Assembly: GCA_002729885.1 (NCBI GenBank)
Contig: PBUB01000027.1
Coordinates: 28,707 to 92,706, forward strand
Length of the DNA stretch: 64,000 nt
Direction of reading: 5' to 3'
From: Spirochaetaceae bacterium
Lineage (GTDB): Bacteria > Spirochaetota > Leptospiria > Leptospirales > Leptonemataceae
Part shown: piece by piece, positions 35,393 through 43,549 of the stretch
How the letters are laid out: every line of letters begins with the position of its first letter
How positions within the stretch are numbered: position 1 is the first letter of the stretch
Notes under the pieces: generated by a model
The model's database searches: none
What the model was told of the DNA's origin: nothing
What the model saw: the letters and a program-made list of their open reading frames with translations, nothing else
Program-made: the position numbers and the translations under genes

Positions 35393-36202
35393 CTATCTCG
35401 CCGCTAGAATGGACTGAGTGGATTTCTCATCTTGAATCCACCATTGAATGCTTGCTGCGGACCGGAAAAGGTTACCTGGAGACAATCCAAACATTTTCTT
35501 AAACTCATTGGAAAAGTGGGATTGATCGTAGAAGCCTGCTTCCAGGGCTGATTCAACCATGGAAGCACCCTTGCTCAGGTGAATGGCTGCCAGCTTGAGT
35601 CGAAACCAGCTGCTCAGCAAACGCAGGGAAACTCCGACCTGATCCGTGAAAATATGGGACAGACGGGAACCTGAAATCCCCACCAGGTTTGCCAGTTCTT
35701 CTCTGGAATACCTGCCGGGCTCTGTGACAACGGTTCTGACGATGGTTGCGATTCTGGGATCACGATAAAGCTCATTCGGGACAGAATGCTTGGCATGATT
35801 CGCAGCAATGCTATCTTTTACAGGGATTTCGCTAAGCACTGATAAGACCTGGTCCTCTTGCACCTGTAGTAACTTCTGAACTCCGCGACGGAATGTTTCG
35901 TAGGTACTGTCCAGCTTTCTTTGCGAAATGCTTTTAGCCATCAATGAATGCGGATCAAAAAACAGGATGGCCACCGGGGTCTGGTCTGTGATCAACCTGT
36001 GCCTCTGCCCGGTAGGTATGAGATGAATGAGGCCGCTCTCGATTCCCTGATCCCTTTCAATACGGACGGGGCCCGAGAGCCCCATACAAAGGGATGTTGC
36101 CATCTGTCTGTGAAGTAGATGATCGGGTAGCGGACCCAGAAAAAGGGTTCGTCCCTGCCAGATAAATACTCTGGAAATGAAATCCGCAGCACCATCTTCC
36201 AA
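35393..36202 (-). CDS. AraC-family transcription regulator
   Basis: A 269-residue regulator. The C-terminal third carries two helix-turn-helix motifs (SREELANLVGISGSRLSHIF and SMVESALEAGFYDQSHFSNEF, the latter with the usual G-x-x-D-x-S-x-F), ending FGLSPGNLFR. The N-terminal part resembles a cupin-like sensor (LIPTGQRHRLI, VAILFFDPHS). The TTG start at 36202 is supported by GGGGGAA six bases upstream. The start lies 33 bases from a divergent small membrane protein, its most likely target. Confidence 0.9.
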   Translation of the reverse strand: MEDGAADFISRVFIWQGRTLFLGPLPDHLLHRQMATSLCMGLSGPVRIERDQGIESGLIHLIPTGQRHRLITDQTPVAILFFDPHSLMAKSISQRKLDSTYETFRRGVQKLLQVQEDQVLSVLSEIPVKDSIAANHAKHSVPNELYRDPRIATIVRTVVTEPGRYSREELANLVGISGSRLSHIFTDQVGVSLRLLSSWFRLKLAAIHLSKGASMVESALEAGFYDQSHFSNEFKKMFGLSPGNLFRSAASIQWWIQDEKSTQSILAAR

Positions 36203-36235
36203 GATTGATTCCCCCGGGTAGCATATACTTCCGGT

Positions 36236-36616
36236 ATGAAAATACTTTCAATGCTAATCTTTGTAGGGCTGGCCCTGATCCATATTCTACCGTTGAGCGG
36301 CGTCCTGGGAGGGGAGAGACTCCGGGATTTATATGGCATCCAGGCCCAGGGTGACCTGAGCATTCTGATGCGTCACCGGGCCGTGTTATTTGGTCTTCTA
36401 AGTTTGATTTCGGTCCTGGCGGCATTCAAGCCCGAAATCAGATCCGTTGCCGCGTTGCTTCTGGGCCTGAGTATGGCCAGTTTTCTGGTCCTGGCCTTTC
36501 TTGAAGCGCCGTTTGGTGCTCCCATTCGAAAAATCGTTGTGGCGGATATTGTGGGACTGGCCTTGCTTCTGACTTATCTGGTCATGGATTTCATCAAGAA
36601 TCGCCCGCCATCCTGA
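36236..36616 (+). CDS. Four-helix small membrane protein, unrecognised
   Basis: A 126-residue protein with hydrophobic helices near 4-24, 46-62, 67-88 and 98-118. The sequence LRDLYGIQAQGDLSILMRHRAVLFGLLG-like loop between helices 1 and 2 is conserved in a family often mislabelled phosphopantetheine adenylyltransferase; no enzymatic motif of that activity is present. It shares a 33-base control region with the divergent AraC gene. Confidence 0.6.
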   Translation: MKILSMLIFVGLALIHILPLSGVLGGERLRDLYGIQAQGDLSILMRHRAVLFGLLSLISVLAAFKPEIRSVAALLLGLSMASFLVLAFLEAPFGAPIRKIVVADIVGLALLLTYLVMDFIKNRPPS

Positions 36617-36757
36617 CCGGCCTCCGCAGATATGCCCGGGATAGACGCTTCTGCAGATGGGCCCGGCATTGTTCTATGATCCGGGAATCCCGGTTTGACC
36701 CGGGCTCTGTGCAGTTGGACAGTGGACTTCCGCGATTCTGAATCCACTTTTATTCGG

Positions 36758-36785
36758 AGCCTCTTCGGGCCGATTCGAAGGGGCT
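36758..36785 (-). terminator. Hairpin after the pseudo-receiver gene
   Basis: A 10-bp stem with one mismatch (AGCCTCTTCG and CGAAGGGGCT, 8-base loop), 14 bases past the minus-strand stop. No uridine tract follows, so termination would be weak or factor-dependent. Confidence 0.4.
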
Positions 36786-36799
36786 ACCAGTAGCTGCCC

Positions 36800-37183
36800 T
36801 TAACTGTGTACGGGCTCGCCCAGATAGGGCTGGAGCAATTCCAGGGTGTTTCGGGCCCGGAGATAGTCCTTACCAAATCCTTTTTCGGCGCCCAGGGAGA
36901 CGGCTTCCTTCTGGGCATCCGGAAGATTGGAGACCAGCATCACCGGAATGGAGCTGGTTTTATCATTGGCTTTCATCATGCGGATGAGCTCGGTGCCATC
37001 GCTGTAGTCCTGGTCGATTTTACGATTCACCAGTACAAGATCATAGGATTCTTTTTCCAGAAGCTCCATGGCCTGGGAGGGAAGGGCTACTCGATCCATT
37101 TCTGCGCCAAAGGATTCAATCAGACCACGAAGGGCCATATGATCGGGATTGCATTGTCCAACATCCAGTACTCGTTTCTTCAT
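36800..37183 (-). CDS. Stand-alone pseudo-receiver domain protein
   Basis: A 127-residue single-domain protein with the (beta/alpha)5 pattern of response-regulator receivers. The phosphosite is changed: DLVLVNRKID has Asn53 in place of Asp, and the acidic pair after strand 1 is replaced by GQCNPD. The Lys near the C-terminus (FGKDY, Lys105) is kept. It should not accept phosphate in the usual way. The ATG overlaps the TGA of the upstream gene (ATGA), so the two are translationally coupled. Confidence 0.8.
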   Translation of the reverse strand: MKKRVLDVGQCNPDHMALRGLIESFGAEMDRVALPSQAMELLEKESYDLVLVNRKIDQDYSDGTELIRMMKANDKTSSIPVMLVSNLPDAQKEAVSLGAEKGFGKDYLRARNTLELLQPYLGEPVHS

Positions 37184-37527
37184 TTCAATTCCTTGGTTTT
37201 AGATTCCGGGCCAGCGCCCGAACTTAAATATGCATAAATACTTTCTATGTAGCCGACCCACACCCGTTTGTAGCTTTCCCGGAATGATTGCACATCGGCC
37301 CATATTCCTTGATGCTTTTTCATCTTCCGGCTCAAGTCCACCAGAAGGCCATCATAAATCCTGATGAAATTCAAAGCATGGCCAGCACGGCTGAATTCAA
37401 TCCATTGCCGGCGCGCCTGAACCCCGCTACTATTAAACCAACAAACAATTCTTTCATAGGGCAATCCTTTCTGTGTGTCCGTTTTCCTGGTCTCGCCTGC
37501 CCATTCTCCGGGCCAGGGAGCACACAC
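37180..37527 (-). CDS. Small hypothetical protein coupled to the pseudo-receiver
   Basis: A 115-residue basic, soluble protein rich in aromatic residues (RIVCWFNSSG, FIRIYDGLL, YKRVWVGYIESIYAYL). No family recognised. It starts with GTG at 37527 behind GGAAGG at five bases, a convincing ribosome binding site. Its stop overlaps the start of the pseudo-receiver by ATGA. The pair forms a two-gene unit, divergent from ychF. Confidence 0.55.
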   Translation of the reverse strand: MCAPWPGEWAGETRKTDTQKGLPYERIVCWFNSSGVQARRQWIEFSRAGHALNFIRIYDGLLVDLSRKMKKHQGIWADVQSFRESYKRVWVGYIESIYAYLSSGAGPESKTKELK

Positions 37528-37589
37528 CCTTTCCTTCCATCGATCTTTAATTCAGTTGAACTGGCGATTCGGTTACAGGAACTGGCAAC

Positions 37590-38684
37590 ATGTCCCTTCG
37601 TTGCGGTATCGTTGGGCTCCCCAATGTGGGGAAGTCCACTATCTTTAATGCTATCACAAAGGCTGGAGCTCAGTCAGCCAATTATCCTTTCTGTACCATC
37701 GAGCCAAATGTAGGCCGGGTGGATGTTCCGGATCAGCGGCTGGAAAAGATTACCGAGCTGGTGAAACCCAAACAGAAGGTGCCTGCCAGCATGGAATTTG
37801 TAGACATTGCCGGACTGGTGGAGGGCGCCCATAAAGGGGAGGGCCTGGGTAACAAGTTCCTGTCCCATATTCGCGAAACCCATGCAATCTGCCACGTAGT
37901 ACGTTGCTTTGATGATGATGACATTGTGCATGTCCGGGGCCGGGTGCATCCTATCGAAGACATCAAGATCATTGATCTGGAATTGATTCTTGCAGATATG
38001 GAATCCCTGGAGAAGCAACTGGATAAGCTTCAAAAGAAGGCCAAATCCGGAGACAAGGATGCAACCAAACGAGCCGACGTGGGCCAAAAGATCATGGCAG
38101 CCCTGGAAGCCGAAAAGCCTGCCAGGTCCGTGGAGCTGGATGCGGATGCGCGTAAGATTGCAGCCGAATTCTATTTGCTCACTATTCGTCCGGTACTTTA
38201 TGTAATGAATACAGACGAAGAGGCCCTGTCCACAGGCAATGAATGGACAAAAGCTGTAGAGGAGTATGCGGCCGGTGAAAATGCGGCCACCGTCCGTCTA
38301 TGTGGAAAAATTGAAGAGGAACTGGGCGGACTGAGCGACGAGGAACAGAAGGAATACCTGGAAAGTCTGGGAATGGCAGAACCAGGGCTGAATCGAATGA
38401 TTCGTGCTTCCTATTCGCTCCTTGGATTGATTACCTTCTTCACAGCAGGTGAGCAAGAGGTGCGTGCATGGACCACTCGTAACGGAAGTACTGCACCGGA
38501 AGCGGCCGGTGAGATTCATTCAGACATTGAAAAGGGCTTCATTCGCGCAGAGGTGACTTCCTATGAAGACCTGGAGAAATTCGGCTCCATGAATGCGGCC
38601 AAAGAAGCCGGAAAGATGCGACTGGAAGGAAAAGAATATATAGTTCAGGATGGCGACATCTGCTATTTTCGTTTTAATGTTTAG
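37590..38684 (+). CDS. ychF: YchF/OLA1-family P-loop ATPase
   Basis: A 364-residue Obg-like ATPase that binds ribosomes and is linked to stress responses. The P-loop GLPNVGKST (9-17), DIAGLVEGAHKGEGLGNKFLSHIR (the G3 region), a coiled-coil middle (MESLEKQLDKLQKK) and the C-terminal TGS domain ending IVQDGDICYFRFNV are all present, at full length. The ATG at 37590 lies about ten bases after CAGGAA. Next to it is a gamma carbonic anhydrase on the same strand. Confidence 0.95.
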   Translation: MSLRCGIVGLPNVGKSTIFNAITKAGAQSANYPFCTIEPNVGRVDVPDQRLEKITELVKPKQKVPASMEFVDIAGLVEGAHKGEGLGNKFLSHIRETHAICHVVRCFDDDDIVHVRGRVHPIEDIKIIDLELILADMESLEKQLDKLQKKAKSGDKDATKRADVGQKIMAALEAEKPARSVELDADARKIAAEFYLLTIRPVLYVMNTDEEALSTGNEWTKAVEEYAAGENAATVRLCGKIEEELGGLSDEEQKEYLESLGMAEPGLNRMIRASYSLLGLITFFTAGEQEVRAWTTRNGSTAPEAAGEIHSDIEKGFIRAEVTSYEDLEKFGSMNAAKEAGKMRLEGKEYIVQDGDICYFRFNV

Positions 38685-38806
38685 AGTCCGGCCCTTTGTC
38701 GGGGAAAATCCAGGAAGGCTTTCTACATCGGAGAATGCGCCGGGGCTGGTTTTGCCGGAAGTGAGAATGAGCGCATCTGATTCTCGCAAAAAAGCAGAGA
38801 GAGACT

Positions 38807-39340
38807 ATGGCAATCTATAAGTATAAAGACAAAACTCCAGAACTGGGAGATCCATGCTATGTTGCAGAAGATGCCCGGGTTATCGGAGATGTAAGAATCG
38901 GAAACGGTTCTTCAGTATGGTGGGGGTCTACCATTCGAGGAGATGTGCATCATATTCGCATCGGTGAACGCACCAATATCCAGGATATGTGCATGATTCA
39001 CGTCACAGGTGGCAAGTTTCCTACTGTAATCGGAAACCACTGCACTCTGGGGCATAATGTTACGATTCATGGAGCTTTCCTGCATGATCATGCATTCGTA
39101 GGGATTGGAGCCACAGTAATGGATGGTTGCGAGATAGAACCATTTGGATTTCTTGCGGCTGGCTCCATGCTTACCCCGGGAAAGAAGATTCCGTCCGGCA
39201 TGCTTTTTATGGGCTCTCCGGCCAAACCGGTGCGTGAAATAACAGATCAGGAAAGAGAAATGATCTTGAAAACCGCCGAAAAGTATCATCAGCTATCTCT
39301 GGAATACAGCGATCCCTCGGTTGTTAGCCGGATTCGCTGA
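38807..39340 (+). CDS. Gamma carbonic anhydrase family protein (YrdA/PaaY type)
   Basis: A 177-residue left-handed beta-helix protein made of hexapeptide repeats (VIGDVRIGNGSSVWWGSTIRGD onward). The three zinc-ligand histidines of the family are in IHVTGG, LGHNVTIHG and nearby. Whether it hydrates CO2 or is a relative with another acyl-transfer role cannot be told. The DUF2752 gene follows 10 bases later and is probably cotranscribed. Confidence 0.85.
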   Translation: MAIYKYKDKTPELGDPCYVAEDARVIGDVRIGNGSSVWWGSTIRGDVHHIRIGERTNIQDMCMIHVTGGKFPTVIGNHCTLGHNVTIHGAFLHDHAFVGIGATVMDGCEIEPFGFLAAGSMLTPGKKIPSGMLFMGSPAKPVREITDQEREMILKTAEKYHQLSLEYSDPSVVSRIR

Positions 39341-39350
39341 CCCGGAGAAG

Positions 39351-39908
39351 ATGTCCAATCCATCTACAACCGCAACACGCAGCACCCTTCTGCGCTGGCT
39401 TGGACGCTTCAGGCCGCCGGCTACGGAAAACACCAGACTTCAAGTGCTTCGCTTTCTGGCTCCTGCATTTTTGCTACTCGCTTACGGGGCTCAAAACATA
39501 GGAATTTCATTTTGCATTTTCTATTCACTCACCGGTCTTCCCTGTCCAGGCTGTGGAATGACACGTTCGGTGCATTTTCTTATGCACGGGGATTTGATTC
39601 ATTCATTGCAATATCATCCGCTGGGTATGATTACTCTTCTTGTCTGTGTTCTGGTAACGGGAACGCTCTTTTCCAGAAAGCTTGTCCGGCTCTATGAAAG
39701 GTTAGAGCCAGGAGCCCTGAAGCTGGCCACGCCAGCATTGATTTTGGTTCTTATCTTTGCCGCGTTTCGAGCAGCCGTTCTCTATTCCGCTTCCGGTGCA
39801 GTGGATTCCTGGGCCTCCGGATTATCCGGGCTATTTGCCTCATTCGATGAACCAGGTCTTTTCGATTTTTTACCGTCTCCGTCGCTGTTTAGAATTGGAT
39901 CCTTCTGA
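39351..39908 (+). CDS. DUF2752 membrane protein
   Basis: About 185 residues with helices near 35-55, 88-108 and 125-150. LTGLPCPGCGMTRS is the defining Cys-x-x-Cys motif of DUF2752, and HGDLIHSLQYHPLG follows it as in the family. The ATG at 39351 lies just behind GGAGAAG. The last 40 codons lie antisense to the 3' end of the next gene (127-base overlap). Function unknown. Confidence 0.75.
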   Translation: MSNPSTTATRSTLLRWLGRFRPPATENTRLQVLRFLAPAFLLLAYGAQNIGISFCIFYSLTGLPCPGCGMTRSVHFLMHGDLIHSLQYHPLGMITLLVCVLVTGTLFSRKLVRLYERLEPGALKLATPALILVLIFAAFRAAVLYSASGAVDSWASGLSGLFASFDEPGLFDFLPSPSLFRIGSF

Positions 39909-41143
39909 AGCATCAATTCCAGTTCGCATTTGGCGTACTCTCCGGCCGCCAGGTCAGCTCCCAGCCATCCAAAGGCCTGTTGCGGGGAGATAACATGAAT
40001 GTCCCAGCCGCGAATCATCTTGGGACAGCTCTGGACATGGTTCTGACATAGAATTTGCGCGGCCCTGGGTTTGGGATAAGCCCAGGCGCTTGAAGGATGA
40101 ATACATTTGTTTTCTATCTCGGCCAGTCGTCGCATCTTTCTGGCTTCCAGTTCAAACTCCTGGAACTTTCGCACTATTGGACGAATGAGGTCGTCATGAA
40201 ATACGCCCTTACCAGCATTGTAGCTGATTCGATAAACCATCTCCTCTGCGAAATAATCGCTATCTTCGATGCGCTTCTTGGTCTCCAGAATGAAATGGGC
40301 AATGCGCAGGCTTTCGCCCAGAATCTCCCGCGCCTGTTCATTCATAACCTGGTTGTTCGCCGCTTCCTCTTCGCCTGGTGAGGCTGTGAGGTTCTCCAGA
40401 TGTTCGGCGGAGAAATCTGTGGATTCTCCATCGGGAATGCTGTTTCTGGGAAATTCCGGAATGGGAAACCCCTGGGGGAACTCTGCAATGGAGGCGCTTA
40501 CCTCCGGAGCCACTTTCAACCGGTCTGCCATATCCGCCGCTTTCGCAGCTCTGGATCTTACCTGTTGAATGTCTGCCGAAGGTTCCTTCCAGGTACTCTG
40601 TCCGGCCAGGGGTAGATCAGAAAGGAATCCAGCAAGAAAGGCATTCTTATGGATTCCTCTCACTCGCAGGTACTTCTGCATGATGATGGCCATATTTAGA
40701 AGTCCAAGTTCGCAGAGATGAGTAAAGAAATCATCATCGTCTCTATAAATTCTGTAGGCAGAGAGCGCAATACTCTGATTACGAAAGGCACTGCGCATGT
40801 ATGCATCCGGACGATGATGGGGAAGGTCCAGAAGTCTCGTAAGAAAATGACCCGGGCCAGCGTTGCTCAGATCTCCTACCTTTCGGACCAGGAATTCTGA
40901 AATCTTTGCAATCAGTTCAGCGGTAAGAGTAACGTGAAAGTGAGGCTTGAAGGAGCCAGACATTTCCTTGAGTTTATCAAAAAAGGATTCCTTTACGAAT
41001 ACATCTTCCTTGATGAGTATATTGCCCGTATTGTCCAGCACTGGCTCGGAAAACTTGAGCACTCCCTGCAATCTCAGTTCCAGGTAGAATCCATTCAGGC
41101 GTCCCAGATCCTCAAATAATATTCCTGTATCGGTTACTTTCAT
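39782..41143 (-). CDS. Probable degenerate HD-domain signalling protein
   Basis: A 453-residue soluble protein. The N-terminal 90 residues ([37 protein letters not shown]) look like a regulatory beta domain; the next block has the helical layout of HD/HD-GYP domains ([29 protein letters not shown]), but the His-Asp metal pair is Ser-Asp, so catalysis is unlikely. A 60-residue acidic linker and a C-terminal helical part with several Cys and His ([12 protein letters not shown]) follow, ending in a low-complexity Ser/Asn/Glu tail. The ATG follows AGGAAAGAGG. The family assignment is inference. Confidence 0.5.
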   Translation of the reverse strand: MKVTDTGILFEDLGRLNGFYLELRLQGVLKFSEPVLDNTGNILIKEDVFVKESFFDKLKEMSGSFKPHFHVTLTAELIAKISEFLVRKVGDLSNAGPGHFLTRLLDLPHHRPDAYMRSAFRNQSIALSAYRIYRDDDDFFTHLCELGLLNMAIIMQKYLRVRGIHKNAFLAGFLSDLPLAGQSTWKEPSADIQQVRSRAAKAADMADRLKVAPEVSASIAEFPQGFPIPEFPRNSIPDGESTDFSAEHLENLTASPGEEEAANNQVMNEQAREILGESLRIAHFILETKKRIEDSDYFAEEMVYRISYNAGKGVFHDDLIRPIVRKFQEFELEARKMRRLAEIENKCIHPSSAWAYPKPRAAQILCQNHVQSCPKMIRGWDIHVISPQQAFGWLGADLAAGEYAKCELELMLQKDPILNSDGDGKKSKRPGSSNEANSPDNPEAQESTAPEAE

Positions 41144-41383
41144 CCCTCTTTCCTATTCATCAGATGCTTTGAGTTCTGGCAAGCGTTCGAACAATCTGTA
41201 GCTCCAATCACCCTCTCATTTTGCGGCCCGCGCGGAAATACCGAAGATTCTCACCTATGCTGTGAGCAGCGCGCCGCCTTGTCTGTATCTACACCAGGTT
41301 TTCGTCCAGGGCTGAGTGCAATGGGCCCGGGCTCCGACTGGAATTCCGTTGACGGAGAGGGCAGCCGTAGCTTTTGGACCTCG

Positions 41384-41800
41384 ATGGAAAAAACACTGAT
41401 TATTCTCAAGCCAGATGCGGTAAAAAACAAGCATATTGGACATATTGTAACTCGTATCGAGGAAGAAGGATTTAAAATCCTTGGAATGAAGCTACTTCAG
41501 CTCTCTAAATCTGACGCACAAAAATTCTATGAGGTACATAAAGAAAGGCCTTTTTACGATGATCTGTGCAATTATATGATTTCCGGCCCTGTAGTTGTTG
41601 CAGCGCTGGAAGCGCCTGCGGCTGTGCAAAAATGGCGTGATCTGATCGGTGCCACGGATCCGAAAGAAGCCGCGGCCAACACTATCCGTGCTCTGTATGC
41701 AGAAAGCAAAGAAGCCAACGCAGTGCATGGTTCCGATTCTGCGGAAAATGCCCAGAATGAAGTGGCCTTCTTCTTTAAGGACGGGGAGTTGATTGGATAG
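41384..41800 (+). CDS. ndk: Nucleoside diphosphate kinase
   Basis: Balances NTP/dNTP pools by a phospho-His relay. About 138 residues, typical length: [15 protein letters not shown] at the N-terminus, the active-site NAVHGSDS with the catalytic His, and [11 protein letters not shown] at the C-terminus. The frame runs upstream to 41279, but family alignment fixes the ATG at 41384; no good Shine-Dalgarno precedes it. The first of three overlapping genes with the polyprenyl synthase and tlyA. Confidence 0.95.
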   Translation: MEKTLIILKPDAVKNKHIGHIVTRIEEEGFKILGMKLLQLSKSDAQKFYEVHKERPFYDDLCNYMISGPVVVAALEAPAAVQKWRDLIGATDPKEAAANTIRALYAESKEANAVHGSDSAENAQNEVAFFFKDGELIG

Positions 41801-42752
41801 TTCTTTCCTGGAACCATACATTCAGGCAATAGATGCCTATTTCGAAGGGCCGCTGAGAAGGTTGATCCAATCTCTGGGCCCTCCGGAATTAACCGAACCT
41901 GCACTTTACAGCCTCCTTGCAGGGGGCAAACGTATTCGACCTGTACTCTGCCTGATTTCAGCAGGCTATCGTCCTTCCGAAAACTTTGATCCCTTCCATC
42001 TGAATCCAGATGAAAAGCGACTGTTTGCCCATGCGGCTGCTCTGGAATGCATTCATTGCTATTCTTTGATTCATGATGATCTGCCCAGTATGGATGATGA
42101 TGATCTTCGCAGGGGCAGACCCTCCAATCACAAACAGTTCACCGAGTGGGCCGCCATCCTGGCGGGAGATGCCCTGAATACACTGGCATTCTATCTGACC
42201 AATCAGGACCGGGATGCCACCAGTACTCAGAACAGTCAGATCCTCAGCAGATGCGCGCTGCGAATGGTTTCCGGCCAGTATCTGGATCTAAGCGCTGAGA
42301 AGGGAAGCTTTCTGGCAGAACGAAAAAGTTTCTTTGAGCCCCACACCGACGATGAGAAGATGCAGCTTCTGGAAACTATTCATCTGGAAAAAACTGCTGC
42401 CATGATTGAAGCAGCGGTTTCTATGGGAGCGGTGCTTCAGGGACTGCCCAACCATAGAAGCTATGCTGAGTTTGGTCGCAATCTGGGACTTCTGTTTCAG
42501 ATGGTGGACGATATACTGGATGAAACCCAGGATTCCACCACCCTGGGAAAGACTGCTGGAAAGGATCGAAAAAGCGGAAAGCTAACTCTGGTTTCCCTTC
42601 TGGGAGTTGAGGAAGCCAGGAATCGCATTTCTAAGGAGCGCGAAAGACTGGAAGAGCGTCTTGAGCATCTGCCGGTGGCCCATGGAGTAAGACAGAATCC
42701 TGTGCCCCTTCTGCGATCCGTTATCGAATATCTGGTCGACAGGAAGAATTGA
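41793..42752 (+). CDS. ispA: Polyprenyl (farnesyl/geranylgeranyl) diphosphate synthase
   Basis: Chain-elongating trans-isoprenyl diphosphate synthase. [14 protein letters not shown] carries the IPP-contact Gly-Lys-Arg, the first Asp-rich motif is [11 protein letters not shown], and the second is MVDDILDE. The spacing DDxxSMDD resembles farnesyl/geranylgeranyl synthases; the product length cannot be fixed by eye. At 319 residues it is of usual size. The TTG start at 41793 overlaps the ndk end by 8 bases and sits behind GGGGAG. Confidence 0.85.
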   Translation: MDSSFLEPYIQAIDAYFEGPLRRLIQSLGPPELTEPALYSLLAGGKRIRPVLCLISAGYRPSENFDPFHLNPDEKRLFAHAAALECIHCYSLIHDDLPSMDDDDLRRGRPSNHKQFTEWAAILAGDALNTLAFYLTNQDRDATSTQNSQILSRCALRMVSGQYLDLSAEKGSFLAERKSFFEPHTDDEKMQLLETIHLEKTAAMIEAAVSMGAVLQGLPNHRSYAEFGRNLGLLFQMVDDILDETQDSTTLGKTAGKDRKSGKLTLVSLLGVEEARNRISKERERLEERLEHLPVAHGVRQNPVPLLRSVIEYLVDRKN

Positions 42753-43549
42753 TGTCTTTGGCCATTCGCCTGGATGAATGGCTATGTCAGCAGTTTGATC
42801 TGGAACTGCCCGTGGCTCGGAGCTACCTGCTGCAGGGATTTGTATCTGTAAACGGAAACAAGGTTCATCATGCAGGGTTTCCCATTCGTCCGGATCGTGA
42901 TTCCATTGAATTTCGCAGGCCTCCGGATTTTCGCAACCGTGGAACTGCCAAGATCGCACCGGCCCTGGATACTGTGGCCGGGCAGGGAAAAACCCTGGAA
43001 GGAGCGGTATGCCTGGACATAGGAGCTTCCCACGGAGGATTCAGCCAGGCGCTGCTGGAACATGGTGTTGCGCAAATCTTTGCCATAGATGTTGCTTATG
43101 GGATTTATGATTTTGAACTGAGGAATCGACCTGAAGTAACGGTACTGGAAAGGCACAATATTCGAAATATCCAGAGCTCCTGGTTTGGCTCATCTCTGAA
43201 AAGCGCCGATTCTATCTTTATTGTTTGCGATGTGTCTTTCCTTTCTCTTCGCAATGTTCTGGAAAACCTGGTGGCGTTCTTTCGCACCGAGCTGAAAAGG
43301 GAATTCCAGGGATTGTTCCTGTTAAAACACCAATTCGAAGCATCCCATCAAACGGAATCCGGAGTAATCAAAGATTCAGAGATTCGCGCCTCCATTGAGT
43401 CGGAATTCCAGTCCTTTCTGGAATCTCTGGGACTGGAAACCCTGGGACGCATTCCGTCCGGGCTGAGTGGGCGAAAAGGAAACCTGGAAACCTTCTTCTG
43501 GTTGCGCTATGCCGGCCCTCTGGAAAGCACAGCTTCCAGTCCTTCGTAG
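42752..43549 (+). CDS. tlyA: TlyA-family rRNA 2'-O-methyltransferase
   Basis: About 265 residues. An N-terminal S4 RNA-binding domain (RLDEWLCQQF, SYLLQGFVSVNGNKV) is followed by an FtsJ-like methyltransferase (LDIGASHGGFSQALLEHG as motif I, SLSFL-type VCDVSFLSLRNVL, KHQFEA). TlyA enzymes methylate 16S and 23S rRNA cytidines. The ATG at 42752 overlaps the upstream stop (TGATG). It is often next to polyprenyl synthases in bacteria, as here. The last 43 bases lie antisense to the end of the glutamate dehydrogenase gene. Confidence 0.9.
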   Translation: MSLAIRLDEWLCQQFDLELPVARSYLLQGFVSVNGNKVHHAGFPIRPDRDSIEFRRPPDFRNRGTAKIAPALDTVAGQGKTLEGAVCLDIGASHGGFSQALLEHGVAQIFAIDVAYGIYDFELRNRPEVTVLERHNIRNIQSSWFGSSLKSADSIFIVCDVSFLSLRNVLENLVAFFRTELKREFQGLFLLKHQFEASHQTESGVIKDSEIRASIESEFQSFLESLGLETLGRIPSGLSGRKGNLETFFWLRYAGPLESTASSPS

